From contig OY992834.1 of NCBI GenBank assembly GCA_963921425.1, forward strand, positions 11,081,271 through 11,145,270: a DNA stretch of 64,000 bases, written 5' to 3'. Made by a program: the position numbers and the translations under genes. Positions 35,830 through 48,303 of the stretch are shown one piece after another (position 1 is the first letter of the stretch; the number at the start of each line of letters is the position of its first letter). Origin of the DNA: Dryas octopetala. Its lineage: Eukaryota > Streptophyta > Magnoliopsida > Rosales > Rosaceae. Below the pieces are notes generated by a model. That model searched no databases, was not told the origin of the DNA, and saw nothing but the letters and a program-made list of their open reading frames with translations.

Positions 35830-38660
35830 TGTTCCTGATAAATAAAAAGTGTAACATAGTATTCTGCATATAACATTCTACTCTTATTTATTTAATAATT
35901 AAAATTATAGTCAATCATTTGCTATAGTAGATAGCACAGAGTTTCCTTTATTAAAGTAGGTCTTTAATTCAAAATTCATTAACGACAATTAATTAATTAA
36001 TTAAAAAAAATCAAACAATCAAAATCAAACATCTTTCACACTTTTAATCCTTTTGTCTTTCAAGTACTTAAATAATAATTGAAATAAATTATAATCTCTT
36101 ACAACTTTACAAGGCATAAATCTTCAATGGGGCATGCCCCATGGAAGACCCTCTCACTTTACAAGTTACAAGTACTAGAGGTTCATTCTCAAAAAAAATC
36201 TTTAGGGTCCATTGGGCCGGGTTGGCTTGATTTGTTTGACATAGGTTCGGGCTGGCGTCTTGTTGACCAGTCAATATAGCTTGACGCCTTGACCAAAATA
36301 TGAGTATGAGGTCCACACCGCACGGCCTTCTCATTGGTAATTGGGATTTGTAATTTTTTATTTGTTTCTTTCATACTGGCCAAAAAAAAATTTCTAAAAA
36401 ATTTATCAGTTTTTTTTTTTGTGTGACTAGAAATTTACTACTTGAAACAATTTTAATAATAAAATTACAAATTAAAGCATAATATGATTATTACATATGC
36501 TGATATTCCCCACTTTCAACCAATATTTTTCATACTTTACTTTTTATTTTGCACATTATGTAATGATAAAACAAAATTGGGTTTTATTTAAAGAATAAAT
36601 AAATAATTTATTTTTCTTATTCTAAAATTGTGAGAAATTGTAGTGCTACAAGATATATGCATCTAAAGTATGTTGGCACCTACACGTACAATTCTCGATC
36701 ATTTTTACTTATCAATCTAAAAAATCGTACGTAAAATAGTAAAAAAAGGAGAGGAGGCTAGGGAGAAGAAATGTGGGCAAAAAGACAGTGAAAAGAAAGA
36801 TGAGAGGAGAAAGTGATAAAATGGGGAAGTTGAAAAAATTAGCCAAATTTTGTGTCAAGTAAACATTTGTAGCTCTTTTCTACAGAACTTTAGAAATGTA
36901 ATTTTCGAGTATTGCTCGAATCCTTCTAGAGTAATGCTCAAATCTCCTCAAGCAACACACTTTCTAAGAGAACTTGAGCATTATTTAAGAATTAAATTTT
37001 TTAAAATTCAAAATAACTAAAACTCTTTAACGCATATAAAAAAAAATGGTTAGCTTTCAAAATTTTCCTAAAGGAAATTAGAAGAATAAAAAGAATTGAG
37101 AGAAAATAATAGTAAAATGAAGAAACACAGAGAACAAGAAGAAACAATATAAATATTGAAAGAAAACAAATTGAATAAAGGCAGAGAAAGAGACGATAAT
37201 TTTAATTATTTTTTTTTTCTGAGATGTGGATGCACTTTATTTAACTAATATCATAACTGTGTACATCAGATAACCAAGCCGGTTCACAATTTTATGAATT
37301 TGAATGATTCAAATATTAGTGCAAAATGGAGAAATGAAAGGAGTTTGTCAATGACTCACAAACCACAAAGAAAGAACCAAAGAAGGGTTGTTCAAACTTC
37401 AAAGCTTCTTCACAAGTGAGTATCACAAAGTTTTATTTTTATTTTTTAATCAGAAATTAGAAAATTTTCATAGAAAGAAAAGAAAGATTATAGGTTGGAC
37501 AAAATAAAATTTCGAGTTTGAATTTACTCAACCCTATATTTAGAGGGTGTTTTCAACTTAGATTTTAATGAATTTTTAAATCCACATAATTCATCAAAAT
37601 AAAAAAAAAATAGTTGAAATTTTCATAGAATTTGTTAGGTATAAAAAATTCATTAAAATCTACCATTTAATGAAATTCATCAACTTTTAAGAACACTTGA
37701 ATTTTTAAATAATTTATTAAAATATGAGTTGGAGACATCTAAATTTATATGGAATCCGTTAAAATATTATTTGAGAATACCTAAATTTCTTTAAGCTTTT
37801 AAAATCTATTTTAATTATTAAGCTACCAAAAAAGACCCTGGAATTAATTATTAACTATTTGAATTTTTAAGCAAAAGAAACATAGAAATTGCTTGAATTT
37901 GTTATTTCTTAATTCTAATTTTAATCGCAGCCACATATTTCTAACTCAAACCAAATATCTGGTCCGTCCAATCCATCTCGATATCTTCAAACCCCGAAAA
38001 AGCCACTCATTAACGTGCCGTCAGATTCAGTTTCGAAATCCAGGACAGCAGAAGTTGTTCGGAGTCAATTACTTAAATGCCCCCGTACTTACCATAACCT
38101 TTCAACCATTATTGATGCCAAATATAAGGGTACTACTAGAAATACACAAAAATTGCAAAAGCCATTTCAGCCAGTTCATCTTTTCTCTGTCTCTCGTTGC
38201 TCTCAGTAAAAGAAACTAATAAAAGAAATAACACTCCCAATAACCTTTTCACGCGCCCTTAAGGAGCGTGCTATGCAAGTGGGATTTTATTCTAAAATTT
38301 ATTTATCAAATTAATTTTTACTTTAGGCAACCAAATTAATTTTTACTTTAGGCAACCAAATTAATTTGTACTTTTAGCCTTTTAGGCAACCATAAATCTA
38401 ATATTTATATTAAATAAATGAAAATTTAACATATAAAATTAAAGAATTATTGAAAAATTGAAAATACATTGTAATTCTCTGAAAAATGTGGTAGTTGGCA
38501 ATTTGGCATCCACTTTTGGTGCATGAGAGAGTGGGGTTGAAGTGAGTGACAGTAACCCTAGCAGGGAGATAACTACATCTACAGACAAAAGCCACATAAA
38601 AAAATGTAAATAAAAATAAAAAATTTAAAAATAAAAGGGAAATATGAGAGAGGAGAGAGA
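35830..38660. other. Intergenic, no gene seen
   Basis: AT-rich upstream region of the HAM gene. A 25-bp tandem repeat lies at 38307-38391. An open frame at 37893-38219 is not recognised and is not supported by composition. Confidence 0.5.
38307..38391. repeat. 25-bp tandem repeat, three units
   Basis: CAAATTAATTTTTACTTTAGGCAAC occurs twice exactly in tandem and a third time with a short insertion (ACTTTTAGCCTTTTAGGCAAC). It lies about 0.9 kb upstream of the HAM start codon. Confidence 0.9.
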
Positions 38661-38734
38661 GCAGAGCACTTTACCACTTTTATATGTTGCACGCATCCTC
38701 ATAGCAGAAAACAGAAGGAAGACGAAGTACTACT

Positions 38735-38738
<4 letters not shown>

Positions 38739-38766
<28 letters not shown>
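38739..38766. repeat. (CT)n tract in the probable HAM 5' leader
   Basis: About 14 CT units roughly 480 bp upstream of the HAM start codon, in the T/C-rich region that likely holds the promoter or leader. Confidence 0.85.
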
Positions 38767-38768
<2 letters not shown>

Positions 38769-39243
38769 AAGGACCAGAAGAAGGAGAAAGAAAAGAAAAT
38801 CCATCAAAGCTATCGCCTAAACCACACATACAAGCTAGAAATGAAGAAAGACGAAGATGGTTCCAAAAATGGGTGTTGATGAGCCAGCTTTGTATGTAAC
38901 AAAGAGAAGCAGAAGCAGCAGCAGCAGCTAAGAGCCTAAAAGAGGTGTCTGTCTCTGTGTGTGTACTGATATTATTGTTTCTTGAGCTGTGAATGTTTTG
39001 GGTAGTCTTTGGAATTTGGATTGGAAACCATAGCACAGAGTCTTAGACCTCAGAAATCTGATCAAGTTTTTGTTTTGTATTTTTTTAGCATTGATTGCTA
39101 GCTAGCTAAGCTGTCTTTTTATCAAGCCCTTGGTTTGTAAATTTGAAGTGAACCCATTTGTATTTTGTGTTCTTGGTCTTGAAAGCTGGAGGCTTTTGGG
39201 TTCTTGGAGCTGTGGGTATTGTTGTCACTTTTTATTTTGTTAG

Positions 39244-41511
39244 ATGAAGGCCATGCCCCTACCCTTTGAGGAGTTTCAAGGGAAGGGGGTGTCAGATTTC
39301 TCTTCTGCTGCTTCAGATTTGTTAGCTTCACCACCACCACCACCACCGCAACATCATAATCTTTATCATCAACAACCACCACAAAAGTGGAAGCACAACA
39401 CCACCACCAACAACAAAGAGAATTGCTATGTGGGCAGCACTGAGCCCACCTCTGTTCTTGACACCAGAAGAAGCCCAAGCCCTCCCACATCCTCTTCAAC
39501 ACTGTCTTCTTCTCTCGGCAGCGGCGGCGGTGGTGGCAGTGGCTCCACAGATACCACCACCGGCGGCGGCGGCGTGGCAACAACTACAGCAGCAGCAAAC
39601 CCATCTCAAACGGCCTTAGAGGAAGCAAAATGTGGGCCGCTTGGAATGGAGGACTGGGAGTGTGTGTTGTCTGAGTCACCGGGTCAAGAGCAGTCCATTC
39701 TGAGATTGATTATGAGTGATATTGAAGACCCATCTCTCGGATTGAACAAGCTGTTGCAGAGTGGGGGTAGTTCACAAGATTTGGAATTCAGTGGAGGGTT
39801 TCATGATGTGGTGGATAATCAAGGTTATGCCTTTGAACCCAATAGTGGGAATTTGCTGGGCAACATTAATGTTGACCCTCTGCAAGCAACATCTTGTTCT
39901 GACTTTCCTTTCAATAGCCCAAATGTCCAGAGTAGCAATGTGAGGCTTGGCTCAGTTTCTTCACCCAACCCCAACACCATGTTCACTGCTTCAGCCAACA
40001 ATCTTTTCCCAGTTTCATTCTCTCCTGGCATGTTTCAACAACAACAACACTTGGTTGAGGCTGTGGATGAGAAGCCTCAGATATTCAATCCTCAGTTGGT
40101 AATGAACCAAAACCAAGCTCAGTTTACTCAAAACCCAGCCATGTTTATGCCTTTGACATATGCCCAATTGCAAGAGCATCACTTTCTTTCACCACCTCCA
40201 GCAAAAAGGCATAATTCTGGTGGCTTTGGACCCAATTACCCGGTCCAAAGGGTACCGTTTTCGAGTCCGGGACAAGAGCTATTGGTTCGGGTACACCAGC
40301 AGCAGCAGCAGCAACAGCTTCAATTGCTTCCACAACATCTCCAACAAAGGCCTACAATGTCAGTGACGAAGGAGAAGGTGGTGAACCCAGAAGGAGGTAA
40401 AGACTTGGTGAACCACCAGCTTCAGCAAGCAATAATTGACCAGCTTTTCAATGCAGCAGAGCTGATCGAAACAGGCAATCCGGTACTCGCGCAAGGGATA
40501 TTGGCGCGGCTCAATCACCAGCTCTCTCCCATTGGTAAGCCTTTTCAAAGGGCTGCTTTCTATTTCAAGGAGGCTTTACAATTGCTTCTGCACATGAACA
40601 ACTCTAACTCTTTGGCTCTGTCACCTTTTAGCCTCATTTTCAAGATTGGTGCTTATAAATCATTCTCTGAAATCTCACCAGTTCTCCAATTTGCCAACTT
40701 TACTTGTAACCAAGCCATCCTTGAAGCTGTGGAAGGCTTTAATCGTGTCCATGTTATTGATTTTGATATTGGATATGGTGGGCAATGGGCTTCTTTTATG
40801 CAAGAGGTTGCCTTGAGAAATGGTGGTGCGCCATCTCTTAAGATCACTGCATTTGTATCTCCCTCCACGCATGATGAATTCGAGCTGGGTTTCACTCAAG
40901 AAAACCTCAAACATTTTGCTGGTGAGCTCAACTTGGCATTTGAACTCGAAATTGTGAGCCTTGAGTCATTGAACTCTGGTTCTTGGCCATTGCCCCATCA
41001 CGTCTCGGAGAATTTGGCAGTCGCTGTCAATCTCCCAATTGGTTCCTTTTCAAACTACCCTTTATCGCTTCCTTTGGTCCTGCGCTTTGTTAAGCAGCTT
41101 TCTCCCAAAATTGTGGTGTCTTTGGACCGGGGCAGTGATCGAACTGATGTCCCATTTCCCCACCAAATCATTCAAGCCCTTCACTCTTACTGTGGCCTGC
41201 TTGAATCACTAGATGCTGTAAACGTAAACCTGGATGCGCTGCAAAAGATTGAGAGGTACTTGCTCCAACCAGGCATCGAAAAGATTGTAATGGGCCGCCA
41301 TCTCTCTCTTAAAAAAACACCTTCGTGGAGGACTCTATTTTTGTCATCTGGGTTCTCCCCATTGACATTCAGTAACTTCACGGAGTCCCAAGGTGAGTGC
41401 TTGGTGCAGCGGACTCCGGTCGGGGGTTTCCATATTGAGAAGAGACAGTCGTCACTTGTTCTCTGCTGGCAGCGTAAGGATCTCATCTCAGCCTCGGCTT
41501 GGAGGTGCTGA
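39244..41511 (+). CDS. HAM: HAIRY MERISTEM-type GRAS transcription factor (SCL6/22/27 clade), 755 aa
   Basis: One intron-free frame of 755 residues. The N-terminus MKAMPLPFEEFQGKGV, the EPTSVLD motif (~61-67), the block MEDWECVLSES...EQSILRLIMSD (~135-160) and PPPAKRHN are marks of the HAM/SCL6 clade. The GRAS domain fills the C-terminal half: first leucine-rich part (~389-455), VHVIDFDIGYGGQW (~502), QENLKHF region, second leucine-rich part, and the SAW end with LVLCWQRKDLISASAWRC. HAM proteins are nuclear cofactors of WUSCHEL-type factors and keep shoot and root meristem cells undifferentiated. Gly-, Pro- and Gln-runs (polyQ ~351-358) vary in length in this clade. A full miR171 site lies at 40497-40517. 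The start is the first ATG, and MPLPFEEFQGKG follows three residues in, as in relatives. Confidence 0.97.
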   Translation: MKAMPLPFEEFQGKGVSDFSSAASDLLASPPPPPPQHHNLYHQQPPQKWKHNTTTNNKENCYVGSTEPTSVLDTRRSPSPPTSSSTLSSSLGSGGGGGSGSTDTTTGGGGVATTTAAANPSQTALEEAKCGPLGMEDWECVLSESPGQEQSILRLIMSDIEDPSLGLNKLLQSGGSSQDLEFSGGFHDVVDNQGYAFEPNSGNLLGNINVDPLQATSCSDFPFNSPNVQSSNVRLGSVSSPNPNTMFTASANNLFPVSFSPGMFQQQQHLVEAVDEKPQIFNPQLVMNQNQAQFTQNPAMFMPLTYAQLQEHHFLSPPPAKRHNSGGFGPNYPVQRVPFSSPGQELLVRVHQQQQQQQLQLLPQHLQQRPTMSVTKEKVVNPEGGKDLVNHQLQQAIIDQLFNAAELIETGNPVLAQGILARLNHQLSPIGKPFQRAAFYFKEALQLLLHMNNSNSLALSPFSLIFKIGAYKSFSEISPVLQFANFTCNQAILEAVEGFNRVHVIDFDIGYGGQWASFMQEVALRNGGAPSLKITAFVSPSTHDEFELGFTQENLKHFAGELNLAFELEIVSLESLNSGSWPLPHHVSENLAVAVNLPIGSFSNYPLSLPLVLRFVKQLSPKIVVSLDRGSDRTDVPFPHQIIQALHSYCGLLESLDAVNVNLDALQKIERYLLQPGIEKIVMGRHLSLKKTPSWRTLFLSSGFSPLTFSNFTESQGECLVQRTPVGGFHIEKRQSSLVLCWQRKDLISASAWRC
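40497..40517 (+). promoter_or_regulatory. miR171 target site in HAM mRNA
   Basis: GATATTGGCGCGGCTCAATCA is the exact reverse complement of canonical plant miR171 (21 of 21). It codes for the GILARLNH segment of the first leucine-rich part. miR171-guided cleavage of HAM mRNAs is well established in plants. Confidence 0.97.
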
Positions 41512-44192
41512 AGAACCAGCATTTTGACTTTGGTTTCTACCTGTTAATTTTCATCTGCAAGGTGCTGCATAACTTACTGCTTTAGTTTCGGAACTTTTTG
41601 AGTTTTCTTGCCTTATGCTTCTACTATGCTAATTGTCTATGGTGCTGTAGGCCTATTGTTTCCAATGAAGAAACCAAACATTCAAAGTAACTTCATGGCT
41701 TTGTACAGTTTTTTCATATTTTCAATTTCTTACTTTGGATTTGGGTATTTGACTATTTCTATTGTGGTTTTTTATGGTTAAGGTAGTAACTGTTTGTTGT
41801 GCACTACAACAAAGCAAAACAAGATATCGAGAAAACAATTACATGATCATTTCCATTCATGAACTCTAAATCTGTAGCTTGTAACTTTTGTGACAACTCA
41901 AAGTGTCTACAATGCTATATTTAATTTCTTCTAGTCTGGCCCTGAAAAAGGTTGATAATTTATAGCAACAATGGTGTCCCACTTGATAACTTATCCACCG
42001 GCTGCAGTTGCAATTGAATTGTCGATGATGGCACCAGTTGCAAAGTAAACATAACCCAGGCAATCTTTTACATTGCTTTTGCCTTCCAGATTCTCTTTAG
42101 AGTGACTATAAAAATTATGGTTTTGGTCTAGCTCTAACTACCAGTTATTGTCAACCTATAAAAGAAATCGAAGTTTCTCTGTACAAGAATTTGGTTGAAT
42201 CAAATGCTTATCAGAGTTCATGTTTCAATGCCTTTGGTTTCCATTGGTTGTTACTATTGGCTTTCTTTGCAACTGGGACAATTTGAAACTTTTTTGGCTA
42301 TATTTCAGTGCAAGTTAGGCCGGGTTCATTTTAGTTTTGTCAAGATGGGTAGAAAATTAACACTCTTCTAAATAATAAGGTTATATTTGGTAATCATATG
42401 TTTTGGTTGACAAAGAGAGTTCTCCTTATAAATGTATAAGTGAATTTAGTATTTTGAATTTGATTTGAATTTTTTAAAGTAAGTATAAATATAAATTATT
42501 AGTACTACATGTTGGTAGGTACTCCATATTCTATATTTATCAAGTTAAACTATCTTGATTAAAATACTCTTTTATTTTGTAAGGGTCTGAGGGATAGCCG
42601 AATAGGATGTCCTAAATTGGCTCCAATGCATACATGCATTGTGATATTAGGTGATGAATCATGAATGTCAATCATGTTAGGTGTATTATTAGAGAATTAA
42701 ATTCATCAAACACCTTTTTTTCTTATACATTTATATATGTTGGACATCATGTATCATACTACTCATGTATGTATGTCAGCCCTCTGTATTATTATACATT
42801 GAAATTTTTTGTTGTTTACTAATTCTTTTGTGCCTCCCCTAATGAAATCACATGGGTGGTGTTCTATTGGACCCCCACTTGATTAGTTTAGACTCTTTCT
42901 TTTTAGCACCTTGGAAGCCCCTACATTAACTAAGCTTTTGTTTAATACACTAATATTATATGATTGAGGCCATGTTGCATGAAAGAAAGATGTTTGGCTC
43001 TTTTATATTTAGTATCATTATTACTTTGTTTAAAATATGAAAAAAAAAGCCAATTCTGGTTGGCTTCAAGGACAATAAATAGTTCAATAGTAGGGTAAAT
43101 AATAATCTTCTATTCTTCTTTCTTCATATTATTATCATAACATAATCTAAACATAATCTAACTCAGGTATATTATTGTATTTTTTGGTTAATGGTAGGAG
43201 TAGGACTATGATTTGTTCATTGGTTTTCCTCTTTTACGATATGGGGAATAAAATTAGAGTGGTACTGCTGTCACCTTCCAATCGGCTTACCTCACTCCCC
43301 AACCTTTTTCACCCTTACAAAAATTTAAAAATAGAATTGTATTCAATCCACTCACTCCTCTAAATTCAATAAAATTGTTAGTATTGATACCTAAAAAATT
43401 ATCATCTACTCTATTTTATGTTTATAGCGCCTCTCTTCCAGTAATATTAAAATATTATTAATCCTGACCTTAAAAAAACAGATATTTCATATGTTGTTGC
43501 CCTCGGTAACTTTCAGCCTAAATCGCAAGCCTTGATTCTATTTATTATATATGCTTGTTTTTGCTGAATTTTTAATTTTAATAATGTATTTATTATCTAA
43601 GGTTATGAAGTAAAATTTAAAATGAATTTGTAGTACTTTTTGTGAAAGTAAAATTATATCTATGTATTTATAATTTATATAACACGGTTAAAATTGATGC
43701 AAGTAAAAAATAAAACAACAGAGAATTCAAAGTCCTTAAACTAACGAACATATACTAACAATATTTTTTGTTGTCCCTAGTAACTTTCAACCATAAATTG
43801 CAAACTTTTATTATGTTGGACATAAACTAAACACATATGCGTGCTAGCAACAATTGTAGTTGCTCCTGGTTACTTTCAGTCATAAATACATGTTGGTTCT
43901 ACATGTATCCTCGGTAGGAAGGTAGGAGAACAATTTGTATGGGACATGCATATTTGCTTAATGAATGTATATCTCTAATTATATAATTTGTCACCTAATG
44001 AAAGAGATAACCATCCTACAAAAGTTTTTCTCCAACGGTAAACAATTGTCACCATATCTTTAGAGTGGTTATTCATGAGGTCTCCATACAACTTGGGTTA
44101 AAATTAATTTTAAGATGAGATGTCAAGTATACATATTAATTAATTGAAATTCAAAATAAGTTTAAATTTAAATAAATAAATCGTTATCATAT
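41512..44192. other. HAM 3' flank and intergenic DNA
   Basis: The first few hundred bases are the probable 3' UTR. The rest is AT-rich without a recognisable gene. A short phrase ([G/C]T[T/A]ACTTTCAGCC/ACCATAAAT) recurs at ~43508, ~43781 and ~43870. Confidence 0.5.
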
Positions 44193-44201
44193 TATTTAAT
44201 G

Positions 44202-44596
44202 GGGATTAATGTCATTTTGCTCCCCAGACTATTACACATGTATCAGTTTGCTCCCCAGACTTCTAATTTGGAAAATTAAGGACCCTGACTTTTTCAATTT
44301 TGCCAATTAAGGTTATTCCGTCAATTTATACATTTTTCATCTAAAATGTCGAGATGATCAAGCAAAATTTAGCAAGAAATAAAAGAGGAAAAATGATGTA
44401 AGAGGAAAAAATGATAAGATCTAATTGGAAGGGACCATTTTGCCCTCAAAGATTTGGATAAAAAATGTATAAATTGACAAAAGAACCTCAATTGGCAAAA
44501 TTGAAAAAGTCAGAGTCCTTAATTTTTCAAATTAGAAATCTGGGGAGCAAACTGATACAAATGTAATAGTCTGGGGAGCAAAATGGTATTAATCCC
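44202..44596. mobile_element. Mutator-like MITE with perfect 9-bp target duplication, 395 bp
   Basis: Both arms carry GGGATTAAT..CATTTTGCTCCCCAGACT, ATCAGTTTGCTCCCCAGA and AAAATTAAGGACCCTGACTT in inverted copies of about 150 bp. TATTTAATG flanks it exactly (44193-44201 and 44597-44605). The short loop has no coding capacity. Confidence 0.92.
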
Positions 44597-44677
44597 TATT
44601 TAATGAACAAAATTAAGTAAACAAAGCTAATGATAGTTTACTAGCATGTAGCATGGCAAATAAAAAAAGGACAATAC

Positions 44678-45062
44678 TAGGGGCATCTCTGGAATGACCT
44701 TCATATACACCTATCCCCCTAAAAATGTTTGTTTGACGGTACAAACTCAGGATCGGAATCGTTCATTTTTAAATTACCTATTAAAAATCATATCTGTAGA
44801 CAATTAACTTAAACAAAATTGTTTGATTATATAATTGTTATCAAATAAATAGATAGTTTTTATTTCAAAAGTAGTTTATTGACCAAACCGTTTATTTATT
44901 TTATTTATTCGATAACAGTTTAATAATCAAACGATTTTCAATTAAATTAATTTTTTATGGAAATGATTTTTAATAAATAATTGAAAAAATAAATAATTCT
45001 GACAGTGAGCATACAATGCTAAACAAACATTTTTGGAAGTGAAGTGATGTAAGCATTGCCTA
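44678..45062. mobile_element. Foldback element, ~385 bp
   Basis: The left arm (GGAATGACCTTCATATACAC, CTAAAAATGTTTGTTTGACG, TATTAAAAATCATATCTG, AAAATTGTTTGATTATATAATTGTTATC) is matched in inverted order on the right (GATAACAGTTTAATAATCAAACGATTTT, GAAATGATTTTTAATAAATAATT, CTAAACAAACATTTTTGG, GTAAGCATTGCC). Divergence is high and the ends are approximate. I found no clear target duplication. Confidence 0.65.
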
Positions 45063-45174
45063 AAAAAAAAAGAAAAAAGGCTATGATTACAAGTTCTAGA
45101 CAAAATGTTCTTGTACGGGACATATCTTATAGAACATCTAATCTCATCTAGTATCTTATTAGGAATGAGTTACA

Positions 45175-45640
45175 TGTCGAATTGGATATGTACCACGAAA
45201 ACCTCCATCTAGACACGTGTCGCGCATGCAGTTATCGGTCTGAGCAGGACCCACAACATAGATGCATTAAACACCAATCCAACGACTGTGACTGATTGTC
45301 TCTATGTGCTGCACTGCTGGCGACAGGTAATGGAAAATGACACATGCTTGATCCACCTCAAGCAAATTACGTAGGGCCCAGAAAACACGAATGGTCACAT
45401 TCATTACGTCAAGCCACGTGTACGGCAGATGAGCAACTAGACTTGACAATGCGTCCAAAAATAGACGTACACAAATGATAACAGTTGTGGGTCCCCTCCA
45501 CTGCCTGAACTTGTCCCAGTTGAAGTGTTGAACATTGAAATGTTTCGACAAGAAAAAAGAAAAGAACAGTGAAATGTCTTGGTCAGCTTGATCGAACTTC
45601 AGCCGTTGGATCAATGCCGTTTAGGAACATTCACCGTCAG
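45175..45640. promoter_or_regulatory. GC-richer island with two G-boxes, no gene assigned
   Basis: CACGTG at 45214-45219 (GACACGTGTCGCG) and 45415-45420 (GCCACGTGTACGG), with GTGGGTCCC and GGGCCCA-like motifs, in an island less AT-rich than its surroundings. The composition resembles a stress-responsive plant promoter. I see no gene on either side, and the 115-codon minus-strand frame here is unrecognised. Confidence 0.35.
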
Positions 45641-48261
45641 ATTGCCTTAAGGTAGGTGCAATGTTTTATTTTATTTTTCTTTTACAAAAAAGGTTATTGA
45701 TGATTGAGTTGTTTTCTTGGTTGGATTATTTGCTCCTATATTGTTGCGTGGGATTATCAAATACACTTGTGACTTGTGAGTAAACCAAAATAAAAAGAAA
45801 AATCTAACAAGAAAAAGAGCAAACACAAAAAAAAAAAAAAAAAACTATAATTGTTTTGCTATTGTTAAGTAGTGTTTTTTTTTTTTTTTTTAATTGAGGG
45901 TGTCATAAGATAGCTTTCGTGCATCAGACTAATTTCTTAAACTAGTTAAAAACAGATAATTCGTACCAAATTTAAAGGATTCACAAAAAATTTTATCTTT
46001 CTTACTACTTCACTCTACACCGATCAAAGGCATACAATCCCTTGTCTTATTGTTAAGTTGTTATTTTTGTAAATTAACTAGTAACTCGTTTACTTGTGAT
46101 GCATATGTAAAGAGTGGGGATTCGGGCATCACACAAGGGCATTTGAACACTATATATTAGGAGGATTCCAACACTACATGAAAAGCCAAAAGTTCTAAAA
46201 ACATAGTTACATTTTATATTTAAAATTGTTTAATAAACGACTATTCAACTTCAAATGAATGTGATAATACTTAAGATGGACGCTCAAATTTTAGTGAGAA
46301 AAAATTGAACATGTCCAACCTTTTTCTATATTTTCTTCAATTATAATTTATAAGTGTAAGTTTGGGGAAAAAGTTAAATTTGAAAACGAGCTCTTCATTC
46401 ATATAAAATCTAACTGTTGAAGTTTAGAGAGAATTTAATCTATTCAACTTGATTTGAAGAAATTTTTAGGAAATTTCAAATTTTAGAAGATTTTAGGAAA
46501 GAATTTGAACTATATTTTATGTCATTTTTCCCAAAATTTAAATAATTTAGAGAGGGTTGTTGATGCTCTTCTATAAAACTCCCACACTTCTGTGAGGTGT
46601 GTCCTCCATCAAAACTTTTTCTTTAATGGATTGGGATGCTTAAATGAAATTACGATCTAATTCCCATGAGAAAAGGAAATTGTTTTAGAAACTTGTCAGC
46701 TGACAAAAGTATATATCTGTTTTTTTTTTTTGGCCATGAGACTAAAGTATATATCTAACTTGTCTCTTTGTATTCGGTCTTATTGTATAGATGGGTTACT
46801 AAACAAAAGTTTACATATTTCTTAATTAAATCTTGGGAAACAAGTGAAGAGAGAATTAAACAGAAAATTGTTGAAATGTGTGTGTGGATATCGATTAAAA
46901 AGAAGCTGAACTTTGTTGAAAATTTCATGTATTTTGACTTTTGAGTGAACTTTTGACTAGTTAATGGTATATCATACCATATATAATTGAACTAAAATGC
47001 ACGCATGCAATTAGGCTACCATATCATGTATCCTTTATTATTTATTTATTTATTTTTCTTTCTCACTAATATTTTTTTTTTTATAATGGTATAATATTCT
47101 AGCTAGCTAGTGGATTCATATATGGGCATGCTTCAAAGTGTTTCAATGGGTTTCATTGAGACCAAGAAATCCAAGATCATGGCTCTGACACTTGGATTCT
47201 CTTGATCTCTCTTCCTTCTTTATGATGACCACATTCACTTTGTTTCTTACTTTGATTGAAGCAAAATTCCATTGTCCAATTCAAGTGGGTGGGGGTCCTT
47301 TCCTTCCATTTGTTCACTCAAAAGTAACTTTCAACTGGGTAGTGTTTCCTTGCCATCATACTAGAGATTCCCATTTCTTAACATGGGAAATTTGTAAAGG
47401 AATGCTGCTGGAGACATAAAGTCCTTGTGATCCAAGCAATTGATTTTGTGTTGCAGAATTTCTCCAATTGATGTCAGCTCCACTCTCTTTTATAAGTCGA
47501 AAAAATCTTGTATACATATCTCTCAACAAACTTATCACATATATCTAATTGCAACAATTAGTCACGTATCCAACATGTGAAGATTGAATGTGAGATGCAA
47601 GATTTTTCCAAGCAAAACTGATCAAATGCTATATATTGATCAACTATTGGATCGTCCACAAAATTTGGGAGAATGATCAATTGGAGAAGCATGAATTAAT
47701 TTGGTTTAGGAACAAAGGGAATTTCTTATCCATGAATAGGCAATTTTCAAAAGGCAATGTATAGTCATTTTCAGACTTGAGGAATGTGTCAAGTATTTAG
47801 AAGAGGTGGAACCATTGCCCTCCACAAATTACGTGCCACCCCACACATGAAAGTTTACCCCTAACTCCCTAAGTAGTTTTCAACGAGCATATATAGTGAA
47901 CTCCCATAAAATGGACCAAACCCCAATATTTTTTTTTGTTTTAAATTGTTCTTTTTTTTTTTTTTCTACAAGGGAGTTATATTGCAAAACAAACATGCCC
48001 ATGATGAAGATATCCAAATCTTTAGTCTTTACAACTAGTATGGTCCTTCCTTTTGGTCTCTACGTGGTCCATTTGGGAGGGAAGAAAGGGAAAGAACATA
48101 ACAAGCATGTAAGTGGAAAAAAGAGGCTTTCCTTTAGCTATATAGCATTTTCATACAAATAAATTCAATTAATCCCGGCCTCTTGGATATGGACCTGGCC
48201 TCCATTGATTTGCCTTGTCACTTCAATAGCTGAAAGCAGATTCCAGGAAGAGGCAAGAGAG

Positions 48262-48265
<4 letters not shown>

Positions 48266-48301
<36 letters not shown>
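48266..48301. repeat. (GA)n microsatellite
   Basis: Perfect GA tract of about 18 units. Confidence 0.97.

Positions 48302-48303
<2 letters not shown>

Noticed and set aside
39122..39583. 153-codon minus-strand frame
   Set aside because: Shadow of the HAM coding region and its Gly/Pro/Gln-rich N-terminus.
45267..45614. 115-codon minus-strand frame
   Set aside because: No recognisable domain or intron partners. The island looks more like promoter sequence than coding sequence.
47192..47419. 75-codon plus-strand frame
   Set aside because: No known family, no splice context and AT-rich surroundings.
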